Source of the DNA: Algoriphagus sp. | GTDB lineage: Bacteria > Bacteroidota > Bacteroidia > Cytophagales > Cyclobacteriaceae | Assembly (NCBI GenBank): GCA_023255285.1 | Contig: JALRIY010000082.1 | Location: 1 to 9,372 of the forward strand | DNA length: 9,372 nucleotides | Reading direction: 5' to 3' | Shown: positions 1 to 7,199 of the stretch, one piece after another | Numbering within the stretch: position 1 is the stretch's first letter | How the letters are laid out: every line of letters starts with the position of its first letter | The notes under the pieces: generated by a model | Database searches by the model: none | What the model saw: only the letters and a program-made list of their open reading frames with translations | Told to the model about the DNA's origin: nothing | Made by a program: the position numbers and the translations under genes

Positions 1-590
1 AGTTTGCACTTCAAGGCACAAGCATTCAAGCCACAAATTACTATGCTTCCTTAGGATTAGTGTTGTTCGATGCTACACGACGTAGATTTTTACTTAAACA
101 AAAATACAAGAGATTTAACCAAGCAAACCCAGATTTGAAGATGCGGATGCAAAGAGAGTATAATCAACGCATTCGTCAAAATTATCCATGGACCGTCAGT
201 GTGGAAGGTGAGGTAGGTCAATTGAACCTGATTCAAAAAAAGCAGCAGTTGGCCACTACCTATCAAGCTAATTTAAGCAGTTTATCCAATCAATTTACCT
301 ATGCTGGGGTAATCCGGCTTGGGTATCAGCTTTCTGAGTATGCGTCTATTTTTATGAAAGGGAAATACATGCAGCGTTCTTTTGTAAATGGTTCTTCCGA
401 TTTTTCCCCATTTCCAATGGACCAAGCGATGTATTCGTTGCAAGCAGGGATAACCATGAAGGTACCGGGAACCAAACGTTGTAAGATCAATGGTTGTGGG
501 GTGGTGATGAAGCACCGACACAATGGGATTGAATACAGAGGTAGTTCGATTTTTAATTTGCAGAATCGAAAAATAGGGCAGTGGTACTGA
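1..590 (+). CDS. C-terminal part of an unrecognised protein, possibly an outer-membrane beta-barrel
   Basis: The reading frame is open from the left edge (first full codon at base 3) to TGA at 588-590, giving 195 visible residues. The GTG at 60 is only an internal codon, because the frame continues upstream without a stop, so the true start lies outside the window. I do not recognise the family. Much of it reads as alternating polar/aromatic strands with turns, for example around bases 290-400 and 415-470, as in outer-membrane barrels or beta-sandwich envelope proteins. A basic stretch near the left edge (Arg/Lys-rich, bases 72-180) could be a loop or periplasmic segment. The last 40 residues change character: a Cys-x4-Cys pair (bases 480-497) is followed by His-Arg-His (513-521) and a polar tail ending Trp-Tyr. 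No terminator hairpin is visible between this gene and gyrA. That it is a real gene is well supported; the barrel call is an inference. Confidence 0.6.
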   Translation, partial: FALQGTSIQATNYYASLGLVLFDATRRRFLLKQKYKRFNQANPDLKMRMQREYNQRIRQNYPWTVSVEGEVGQLNLIQKKQQLATTYQANLSSLSNQFTYAGVIRLGYQLSEYASIFMKGKYMQRSFVNGSSDFSPFPMDQAMYSLQAGITMKVPGTKRCKINGCGVVMKHRHNGIEYRGSSIFNLQNRKIGQWY

Positions 591-644
591 TAAAAAATAT
601 GCAGGATAAGGATGACTAACTAGGTTTTATTCCCGCTCGCTTTT

Positions 645-654
645 TACTATCTTG
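645..654 (+). promoter_or_regulatory. Weak candidate promoter -7 element for gyrA
   Basis: The sequence TACTATCTTG lies about 32 bases before the gyrA ATG and resembles the Bacteroidota -7 element (TAnnTTTG) with one T missing. I see no good -33 TTTG at the expected distance upstream. The 95-base gap has no terminator, so gyrA could also be read through from the upstream gene. This is suggestive only. Confidence 0.22.
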
Positions 655-685
655 CCACCTCAATTTACGATACAGTACGTAGTAT

Positions 686-3232
686 ATGGCCCAAGGAGAA
701 AACGAGCATATCATTCCAATTAACATTGAAGAGGAAATGCGTGGTGCCTACATCGATTATTCGATGTCGGTAATTGTTTCCAGAGCACTTCCAGATGTCC
801 GAGACGGACTCAAACCAGTTCACAGACGTATTCTTTATGGAATGCAGGAACTCGGTGTATTACACAACAAACCACATAAGAAGTCAGCAAGAATCGTTGG
901 TGAGGTATTGGGAAAGTACCACCCTCATGGTGATTCAGCTGTGTACGAAACGATGGTTCGTATGGCCCAAGATTGGTCCTTACGCTACACGCTTGTCGAT
1001 GGACAAGGTAACTTTGGTTCAGTCGATGGGGATAATGCAGCAGCAATGCGTTACACGGAGGCGCGTCTCAAGCGTATTGCTGAGGAGCTCTTGGTAGATA
1101 TCAACAAAGAAACCGTAGACTTCCAATTCAATTTTGACGATTCCTTAAAAGAACCCACGGTATTGCCTGCAAAGGTGCCTGCACTTCTTTTGAATGGGGC
1201 TTCCGGGATTGCAGTGGGTATGGCTACGAACATGGCTCCTCACAATTTGGGAGAGGTCATCGACGGAATCATTGCCTACATTGACAATAAGGAAATCACC
1301 GTTGCGGAATTGATGAATTTTATCATTGCACCAGATTTTCCGACTGGGGGAATCATTTATGGTTACAATGGGGTAAAAGCTGCTTTTGAAACAGGTAGAG
1401 GCCGTATTGTCGTTCGTGGCAAGGCTAATATTGAAACCAAAGAAGGAGGCAGCAAGGAGATGATTGTCATCACCGAAATCCCTTACATGGTCAATAAGGC
1501 AAACATGGTCGAAAAGACTGCCCAATTGATCAATGAGAAAAAAATAGATGGAATATCCGCCATTCGAGATGAGTCAGATCGATCTGGAATGCGTGTCGTA
1601 TATGAATTGAAGCGTGATGCTGTCTCTAGTGTGGTTTTAAATAACCTTTACAAGCAAACTGCCTTGCAAACTTCTTTCTCGGTGAATAATGTGGCCTTGG
1701 TAAAAGGGCGTCCACAAACCTTGAATCTGAAGGATTTGATCGTTCACTACGTAGCTCACCGCCACGAGGTGGTTGTACGTCGGACAGAATTTGAATTGAA
1801 AGAAGCCGAGAAACGTGCTCATATTTTGCAAGGATATTTAATTGCTTTGGACCATTTGGACGAAGTGATTTCCTTGATTAGAAGTTCAGCCGATCCAGAA
1901 ACAGCCCGAAATGGATTGATGGAGCGTTTTGATTTGAGCGAAATTCAAGCACGAGCAATTCTTGATATGCGTCTGCAACGCCTTACTGGCATGGAGCGTG
2001 AAAAAATCATTGCCGAGTACAAGGAAATCATGGCGCTTATTGAGGAGTTGAAATTTATTCTAGCAGACGAAGGAAAGCGAATGGAGATCATCAAAACTGA
2101 GCTCCAAGAAATGAGAGATCGCTATGCAGATGATCGTCGTACCGAAATCGAGCACAATGCTGAAGATTTCAGTTACGAGGACATGATTCCAAACGAGGAA
2201 GTAGTGATCACTGTTTCCCACCAGGGATATGTCAAGCGTACTGCTTTGACTGAGTACCGTACTCAAGGGCGAGGAGGGATTGGATCCAAAGGGGTGAGTA
2301 CCAAGGAAGACGATTGGACAGAGTACTTATTTACCGCCTCTACACACAACTACCTGTTGATCTTCACTGATAAAGGCAAGTTGTTCTGGCTCAAAACCTA
2401 TGCTATTCCAGAAGGATCCAAAACCTCCAAGGGTAGACCTATTCAAAATTTAATTAACATTACCCAGGACGATAAAATCCGATCCATCATTCAGGTTGAA
2501 AACTTGGAAGATCAGGACTACATCAACAATCATTTCCTGGTGATGGTGACGAAGCAAGGGGTAATAAAAAAGACCACTTTGGAGCAATATTCTAGACCTA
2601 GAACCAATGGTATCATTGCCTTAAATTTCAGAGAGGACGATCAATTGGTGCATGTGGCTAAAACCAATGGCAATCAGCACATTGTCATTGCTGCTAAATC
2701 AGGAAGAGCGATTCACTTCCATGAGTCTGCCGTACGTCCGATGGGTCGAACAGCCACAGGAGTGAAGGCAATTACGCTCACCGATAAGTCTGATTTTGTA
2801 ATTGGCATGGTTTGTGCATCTGAGCCAAATGCAACACTATTGGTAGTTTCTGAAAAGGGATACGGAAAACGTTCGGACCTAGATGAATACCGAATTACCA
2901 ATAGGGGAGGCAAGGGAGTTAAAGCCATGAATGTCACGGATAAAACCGGGGTATTGGTTGCGATAAAAGAAGTTGTTGATACGGATGATTTAATGATTAT
3001 TAATAAATCTGGTATCACTATCCGAATTTCCATGGACGAATTACGCGTTATGGGAAGAGCTACTCAAGGCGTACGTTTAATTAAAGTCGGAGAAGGGGAT
3101 GAAATTTCTTCGGTAGAAAAAATCTCTAGAGAGGAGGAAGAACTTTCAGAATCTTCCGATATTGTCACCGACTCCACTGAAATAACGGAATCACCCGAGT
3201 CACCCGAATCACCCATAGAATCAACTGAATAA
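686..3232 (+). CDS. gyrA: DNA gyrase subunit A
   Basis: This is the breakage-reunion subunit of DNA gyrase, which with GyrB forms the A2B2 enzyme that introduces negative supercoils using ATP. The 848-residue product is full length. The N-terminal winged-helix/tower region holds the catalytic tyrosine Tyr123 in AAMRYTE (E. coli Tyr122), preceded by Arg122, and the intercalating Ile175 (E. coli Ile174). The quinolone-resistance region has Ser84 and Glu88 at E. coli positions 83 and 87, a sensitive-type pattern. The C-terminal beta-pinwheel starts around residue 510. Its GyrA-box position reads QGRGGIG (527-533), lacking two of the basic residues of the E. coli QRRGGKG, while NRGGKG occurs in a later blade (739-744). 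The protein ends in an acidic tail with an ESP repeat. The ATG has no Shine-Dalgarno, as usual in Bacteroidota; the MAQGENE start matches the usual family N-terminus. Only 22 bases separate it from the next gene. Confidence 0.98.
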   Translation: MAQGENEHIIPINIEEEMRGAYIDYSMSVIVSRALPDVRDGLKPVHRRILYGMQELGVLHNKPHKKSARIVGEVLGKYHPHGDSAVYETMVRMAQDWSLRYTLVDGQGNFGSVDGDNAAAMRYTEARLKRIAEELLVDINKETVDFQFNFDDSLKEPTVLPAKVPALLLNGASGIAVGMATNMAPHNLGEVIDGIIAYIDNKEITVAELMNFIIAPDFPTGGIIYGYNGVKAAFETGRGRIVVRGKANIETKEGGSKEMIVITEIPYMVNKANMVEKTAQLINEKKIDGISAIRDESDRSGMRVVYELKRDAVSSVVLNNLYKQTALQTSFSVNNVALVKGRPQTLNLKDLIVHYVAHRHEVVVRRTEFELKEAEKRAHILQGYLIALDHLDEVISLIRSSADPETARNGLMERFDLSEIQARAILDMRLQRLTGMEREKIIAEYKEIMALIEELKFILADEGKRMEIIKTELQEMRDRYADDRRTEIEHNAEDFSYEDMIPNEEVVITVSHQGYVKRTALTEYRTQGRGGIGSKGVSTKEDDWTEYLFTASTHNYLLIFTDKGKLFWLKTYAIPEGSKTSKGRPIQNLINITQDDKIRSIIQVENLEDQDYINNHFLVMVTKQGVIKKTTLEQYSRPRTNGIIALNFREDDQLVHVAKTNGNQHIVIAAKSGRAIHFHESAVRPMGRTATGVKAITLTDKSDFVIGMVCASEPNATLLVVSEKGYGKRSDLDEYRITNRGGKGVKAMNVTDKTGVLVAIKEVVDTDDLMIINKSGITIRISMDELRVMGRATQGVRLIKVGEGDEISSVEKISREEEELSESSDIVTDSTEITESPESPESPIESTE
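3188..3214 (+). repeat. 9-bp tandem repeat (x3) in the gyrA acidic tail
   Basis: Three adjacent copies of GAATCACCC, the middle one GAGTCACCC, encode Glu-Ser-Pro three times (GyrA residues 835-843), followed by a degenerate IESTE end. The unit is in frame, so copy-number change would lengthen or shorten the acidic tail without breaking the gene. Confidence 0.85.
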
Positions 3233-3254
3233 CAATACCTAACAAAAAACACGA

Positions 3255-4463
3255 ATGAAAAAGCTCGTTCTATCACTAGCAATGGTCGCGACCGTCACCC
3301 TTGCTTTTGGACAAAAAAAAGTAGTAAAAGAGGCTGAAAAAGGGTTTAAATCGGGCAATTTAGAAGCTGCATTAACAGCTATAGATGCTGCCATTACCAA
3401 TCCTGAGACCAGTGGCGATCCAGCTACTTTTCTAGTGAAGGCCCAAATCCATACAAAGATTTTTGCACGAGATTCCTCAAACACTATGGAAACTTTAGCA
3501 ACAGGAAATCTGGCATTGGAAACATTCAATACTACTTTTGAAATGGCAGGAAGTAATGCCACTTCCGCTGTAGGTAAAGAAGTATATGCGGAAGAACTTC
3601 CAGGAATTCCTGATAACCTAAGACCCTATTCCCTAATTACCTTGAAAAATATTTCTTTCGACAAAGCTTTAGAAAGATACAACGAGGATGATATGGAAAT
3701 GTCTTACGAGTTTTTCAATCTCGCTGGTGAAATAGACAAAACTGATTCAACGATTCATTACAACGCTGGATTCCTCGCAAACGATTTGGGAAGATTTGAA
3801 GATGCTAAAAAGCATTTTGGCTACCTTTTTGAATTGCCTAGCTATAACAAAACCAATGCATACTACTTCATGGTGCAGATTTTAAGTACTGAGGAAAAAA
3901 ATCCAGAAGCTGCTTTTGAATTGGTTACTAAGGCCCGTTCAGAGTATCCAGAGGATAAAGTTTTGGCAGAATATGAAATTCAGTTGCTTCTCCAATTGAA
4001 TAAAATGGATGAAGCAATGGCCCAAATCAATGAGGCTTTAACAAACGATCCAAATAATCCTGGTTTACTTTTAAGATCTGGTTACTTAAAAGAACAAGGG
4101 GGTGATTTAGAAGCTGCTTTAGTTGATTATAAGAAATCGGTAGAAGTAGACCCTAACTTCTTTGAAGGAAACTATTACACTGGCGCTTTGATGCTTGAAA
4201 AGTCAAGAAGTATTCTTGCTGAGCTGAACTCACTTTCTGATGCCGAGTGGGAGAAGAGATCTAAAGAAATGGGTTCTCAGGCTGATGATCTTTACAAGCA
4301 GGCGGTTCCTTATTTCACAAAGGCCTTGGAAATTAAGCCAGATAATACGGACATTATGATTATTTTATTCCAAGTGCATACTCGCCTAAAGAATACTGCT
4401 GAAGCAAGTGCTATGGATAAAAAAATTGCTGCTATACTAGGTGCTAACTGGCAAGAGAATTAA
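3255..4463 (+). CDS. Secreted tetratricopeptide-repeat protein
   Basis: A 402-residue exported TPR protein of unknown specific role. The start MKKLVLSLAMVATVTLAFG is a classic signal peptide (Lys2-Lys3, then a hydrophobic core), with likely signal peptidase I cleavage between Gly19 and Gln20. No Cys lies at the cleavage site, so it is not a lipoprotein. Helical repeat motifs with the TPR pattern (small residue, Tyr/Leu, Ala, Pro at the turn) are clearest at about residues 238-270 and 272-305, with a further copy around 342-375 (ALEIKPDN) and weaker ones near 22-60 and 165-200. TPR domains are protein-binding scaffolds. It follows gyrA by 22 bases with no terminator between, so cotranscription is likely, and it is closed by the hairpin at 4485-4513. 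From memory, a TPR gene directly after gyrA occurs in other Bacteroidota, which I could not verify here. An envelope role is inferred from the signal peptide only. Confidence 0.88.
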   Translation: MKKLVLSLAMVATVTLAFGQKKVVKEAEKGFKSGNLEAALTAIDAAITNPETSGDPATFLVKAQIHTKIFARDSSNTMETLATGNLALETFNTTFEMAGSNATSAVGKEVYAEELPGIPDNLRPYSLITLKNISFDKALERYNEDDMEMSYEFFNLAGEIDKTDSTIHYNAGFLANDLGRFEDAKKHFGYLFELPSYNKTNAYYFMVQILSTEEKNPEAAFELVTKARSEYPEDKVLAEYEIQLLLQLNKMDEAMAQINEALTNDPNNPGLLLRSGYLKEQGGDLEAALVDYKKSVEVDPNFFEGNYYTGALMLEKSRSILAELNSLSDAEWEKRSKEMGSQADDLYKQAVPYFTKALEIKPDNTDIMIILFQVHTRLKNTAEASAMDKKIAAILGANWQEN

Positions 4464-4484
4464 TGATTGTGGAAATGCTCCAAT

Positions 4485-4513
4485 AAAGGCCGGGATATCC
4501 GGCCTTTTTTTTT
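4485..4513 (+). terminator. Rho-independent terminator of the gyrA-TPR unit
   Basis: The hairpin has GGCCGG (4488-4493), a 5-base loop GATAT and CCGGCC (4499-4504). AAA/TTT flanks can extend the stem, and a run of nine T follows (4505-4513). It begins 21 bases after the TPR gene's stop codon. This is a textbook intrinsic terminator. Confidence 0.93.
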
Positions 4514-4572
4514 ATTTTAATAACTTAGTAAGGATACAAATTAGTTTGGACAATTTTCCGTGAATTCATCAA

Positions 4573-4603
4573 AAATCAATTTTATTTGGTATTGAATTGA
4601 TTT
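4573..4603. repeat. 9-bp inverted repeat upstream of the deacetylase operon, possible operator
   Basis: AAATCAATT (4573-4581) and AATTGATTT (4595-4603) are exact reverse complements separated by 13 bases, a centre-to-centre spacing of 22 bases or about two helical turns. The right arm overlaps the candidate -7 element, where a repressor could block initiation. The arms are AT-only apart from one C/G each, in AT-rich DNA, so chance is possible. Confidence 0.35.
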
Positions 4604-4609
4604 AGTTTG
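4602..4609 (+). promoter_or_regulatory. Candidate Bacteroidota -7 promoter element for the deacetylase/symporter operon
   Basis: TTAGTTTG matches the Bacteroidota -7 consensus TAnnTTTG at seven of eight positions and ends 21 bases before the preferred ATG (4631), giving a plausible short leader. The same octamer occurs at 4541-4548. The TTTG at 4585-4588 lies only 13 bases upstream of the element, closer than the usual spacing for a -33 box. A promoter is needed here because of the strong terminator at 4485-4513, but the exact element is uncertain. Confidence 0.35.
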
Positions 4610-4630
4610 CATTAATTGTTCTATCCACAT

Positions 4631-7093
4631 ATGCTTTCATTAAAATTCAGGTACATACAGTACTTTTTTTTGTTTTTCTTTTTTAGTACGACTTCTTTCG
4701 GGCAGTCTCTACCTTCCTCTCAATTGTACCATCAGTTGCTACAATTGAGAGAGACCAAGCGGGTACTCTATGTGGCTGCGCACCCAGATGATGAAAACAC
4801 ACGATTAATTGCCTACCTAGCCAATGGGGAGCATGCTTCAGTAGCTTACTTGAGTCTTACCCGTGGCGATGGAGGTCAAAATTTGATCGGTAAAGAATTA
4901 GGAATTGAATTGGGCCAAATCCGTACCCAAGAATTGATCAAAGCTAGAGAAATAGATGGAGGGAAGCAGTACTTCACTCGTGCTCTTGATTTTGGTTACA
5001 GTAAATCTCCTGACGAAACGTTCCAAAATTGGAACAAAGAAAAAGTCTTGGCGGATGTAGTTTGGGCGATTCGCAGATTTCAACCGGATATCATTATTAC
5101 ACGCTTCAATACCACTCCCGGAATTACCCATGGCCACCATACTACCTCTGCAATTTTAGCTGGAGAAGCATTTGCCCTAGCAGGGAATCCCACTGCATAT
5201 CCAGAGCAACTATCCTATGTAAAGCCTTGGCAAGCCAAACGTCTATTTTTTAATGCGTACAATTTTCGTGGTGAGTTTGAACCTGAATCAGGCAAGCGTT
5301 ATTACGTGATGGAAGTAGGTGGCTACAATCCCTTGTTGGGAAAAACCTACCATCAGCTTGCAGCTGACAGTCGCACGATGCATAAATCACAAGGCTTTGG
5401 TTCCACAGCAGGATCCGGCAATGCAAAAGACTACCTCGAACAAGTTGATGGTGAAACTTATAATCTTTCTCCTTTTGAAGATTTGACCAGCCGATGGGAG
5501 CAGCTTTCTGGAGGAAAAGAAGTTATACGTAGATTGGATGAACTAATTAATACCTTCAATTTTAGCCAGCCTGATCAGCATATTCCACAGCTGCTAGCTC
5601 TGAGAAAATCAATTTTAGAACTTCACCTTTCTGCTCCTTGGGTGATCGAGAAGGTTGAAAAGTTGGATGAACTTATTTTTCAAGTCATGGGCTTAAAAAT
5701 GGAGTTTCTAGCCTCAAAAGAATTTGGCTACCCCGGAGAGCAGGTTTCAACTGAATTAATATTCACCAATCCCTCAAAAACAGCCGTTTCAGCTATTTCA
5801 CTTAAGGTGTATGATGATTCACATCATGCAAATAAGGATGCCACCGCAAACGAACCGATTCGGATGGCCATACCACTAATATTACATGAAGATGAAATGC
5901 TTTCTCAACCTTATTGGCTTCAAAAACCAGTAGAGAATGCCTTATTTCAGGTTGCTAGCCAAGAAAAGATTGGAATGCCCTATGAACTTCCCAAGGTGGG
6001 AGGAATACTTAGTTTTACTCTAGGTGGAGAGACCTTTTCACTAGAGTTACCTTTGGAATACAAGTACAATGATCCTGTAGTTGGAGAAATAAAAGAGCCA
6101 TTTACTATGGTTCCTGAAGTAGATGTTTCTTTATCCAAAGAGGTCCTTTTTTTGGTCGAAGGGGCAGATGCAACAGTTTCTGTAACCGTCAAATTCAGAA
6201 ATACGCTGCTTGAGGGCAGCCTAGATTTTGAAGGATTAACTGGGGATCAGTATACCATAGAAAGTTTAGAGGAATTACCTGGTCAAAAACAGCGTATTTA
6301 CAAGGTTATTTTCCTTAGTGGGGACAAGGCAAGTCAAAAAGTAGTACGTGCACGGTATACTACGGTGTCTGGCGAGGTCTTTGATCAATCTACACAGACC
6401 ATTTCCTACCCACACCTTCCTAAATTGACTTATTTCACACCTACCACATTATCGCTTATTCAAGCGGATTGGAAGGTGTCAGGGGAGAGGATAGGTTACC
6501 TTGTTGGCGCTGGTGATGAAGTGCCTGAGGTTTTATCTGCATTGGGTTATGACTTAAGGTTTCTAGGAAAAGATGACTTTCACCTCGATTTTTTAAGTCA
6601 ATTTAAAGCTATTGTAGTGGGCATCCGTGGGTTCAACACCAACGAAGACTTGGCTATTTACCAGTCTATTTTGATGGAATATGTACGTGCTGGAGGAAAT
6701 CTTATTATCCAATACGCTACCAGTTCGCCACTAGTTACTAAGACGCTTGGTCCCTATCCCTTCCTGATTGGCCGTGATCGGGTGACGGTAGAAGGTTCTC
6801 CGGTACAATTTGAGGCAAACCACTCCTTATTTTCCTATCCAAATCCCATCGAGCAAAAAGATTTTGAGGGTTGGGTGCAGGAGCGAGGACTATATTTCGC
6901 TACCCAAATTGACGAGCGTTACCAAAGTCCCTTGATGCTACAGGATCCTGGTGAGCAGTCAAATAAAGGAGGGTTGATTACAGCCAAATATGGAGAAGGA
7001 ACCTACGTATATACTGGATTATCATTTTTTAGACAATTACCAGCAGGTGTGCCTGGAGCAATCAAACTATTTATCAATTTGATTGAGCAGTAA
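4631..7093 (+). CDS. Secreted PIG-L family deacetylase with C-terminal GATase1-like domain
   Basis: An 820-residue exported protein of the PIG-L/LmbE fold, whose members are zinc-dependent N-deacetylases of GlcNAc-containing substrates (PIG-L, MshB, BshB). I prefer the ATG at 4631 over a TTG five codons earlier, because it gives a clean signal peptide: Lys5/Arg7, Phe-rich core 11-18, cleavage near SFG24|Q25. The deacetylase domain (about 40-300) shows HPDDE at 51-55 (His51 and Asp54 as metal ligands, Asp53 as likely base) and HGHH at 167-170, where the usual HxDH has His in place of Asp. Next come a middle beta-sandwich-like region (about 350-600) and a C-terminal alpha/beta domain (about 615-820) resembling class I glutamine-amidotransferase folds. 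That domain cannot be a classical amidotransferase: I find no Cys in the whole protein. It is the first gene of an operon with the micro-protein (1-base gap) and symporter. Family membership is firm; substrate unknown. Confidence 0.9.
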   Translation: MLSLKFRYIQYFFLFFFFSTTSFGQSLPSSQLYHQLLQLRETKRVLYVAAHPDDENTRLIAYLANGEHASVAYLSLTRGDGGQNLIGKELGIELGQIRTQELIKAREIDGGKQYFTRALDFGYSKSPDETFQNWNKEKVLADVVWAIRRFQPDIIITRFNTTPGITHGHHTTSAILAGEAFALAGNPTAYPEQLSYVKPWQAKRLFFNAYNFRGEFEPESGKRYYVMEVGGYNPLLGKTYHQLAADSRTMHKSQGFGSTAGSGNAKDYLEQVDGETYNLSPFEDLTSRWEQLSGGKEVIRRLDELINTFNFSQPDQHIPQLLALRKSILELHLSAPWVIEKVEKLDELIFQVMGLKMEFLASKEFGYPGEQVSTELIFTNPSKTAVSAISLKVYDDSHHANKDATANEPIRMAIPLILHEDEMLSQPYWLQKPVENALFQVASQEKIGMPYELPKVGGILSFTLGGETFSLELPLEYKYNDPVVGEIKEPFTMVPEVDVSLSKEVLFLVEGADATVSVTVKFRNTLLEGSLDFEGLTGDQYTIESLEELPGQKQRIYKVIFLSGDKASQKVVRARYTTVSGEVFDQSTQTISYPHLPKLTYFTPTTLSLIQADWKVSGERIGYLVGAGDEVPEVLSALGYDLRFLGKDDFHLDFLSQFKAIVVGIRGFNTNEDLAIYQSILMEYVRAGGNLIIQYATSSPLVTKTLGPYPFLIGRDRVTVEGSPVQFEANHSLFSYPNPIEQKDFEGWVQERGLYFATQIDERYQSPLMLQDPGEQSNKGGLITAKYGEGTYVYTGLSFFRQLPAGVPGAIKLFINLIEQ

Positions 7094-7094
7094 A

Positions 7095-7199
7095 ATGGAA
7101 GAAAAACAAATTCAATGGTACAAAATATACCTTGCGCTAATGGGTAGTCTGGTAGTCTTGATTGCCTTGATGTACTGGTTAACCCGTGCGTATTCATGA
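7095..7199 (+). CDS. 34-residue single-span membrane micro-protein, possible symporter accessory subunit
   Basis: A 34-codon frame starts at an ATG one base after the deacetylase stop and ends at a TGA that overlaps the symporter ATG in the motif ATGA. The product begins with a polar segment (MEEKQIQWYK), followed by one hydrophobic helix at about residues 11-29 containing Gly17-Ser18 and a Tyr27-Trp28 membrane-interface pair, and a short tail with Arg31. The tail lies next to TM1-type hydrophobic sequence and has no signal peptidase site, so a stable membrane anchor is more likely than a secreted peptide. It fills the whole gap between its neighbours, with stop/start contacts on both sides, as expected of a real, translationally coupled gene. 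Small single-span partners of SSS symporters are known in other lineages, but I do not recognise this sequence as one. It could alternatively be a leader peptide that couples translation of the symporter. Confidence 0.68.
   Translation: MEEKQIQWYKIYLALMGSLVVLIALMYWLTRAYS

Noticed and set aside
60..62. GTG at 60 as the start of the first gene
   Set aside because: The frame is open upstream to the window edge, with protein-like sequence continuing before it, so the gene is truncated rather than starting here.
591..685. Possible terminator or small RNA between the first gene and gyrA
   Set aside because: No stem with a following T tract could be found; the TTTTT at 641-645 has no hairpin before it.
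1145..1525. 126-codon open frame on the minus strand inside gyrA
   Set aside because: It lies wholly opposite a strongly conserved gyrA region, and its product has no recognisable composition or motif; it is a shadow of the real gene.
3239..3562. 107-codon minus-strand frame opposite the start of the TPR gene
   Set aside because: The forward frame has a clear signal peptide and TPR pattern; the reverse frame is a by-product of its codon bias.
4616..4630. Upstream TTG start for the deacetylase
   Set aside because: It would add five residues (MFYPH) before the ATG at 4631, overlap the region just downstream of the candidate -7 element and weaken the signal-peptide N-terminus. The ATG gives a better signal peptide.
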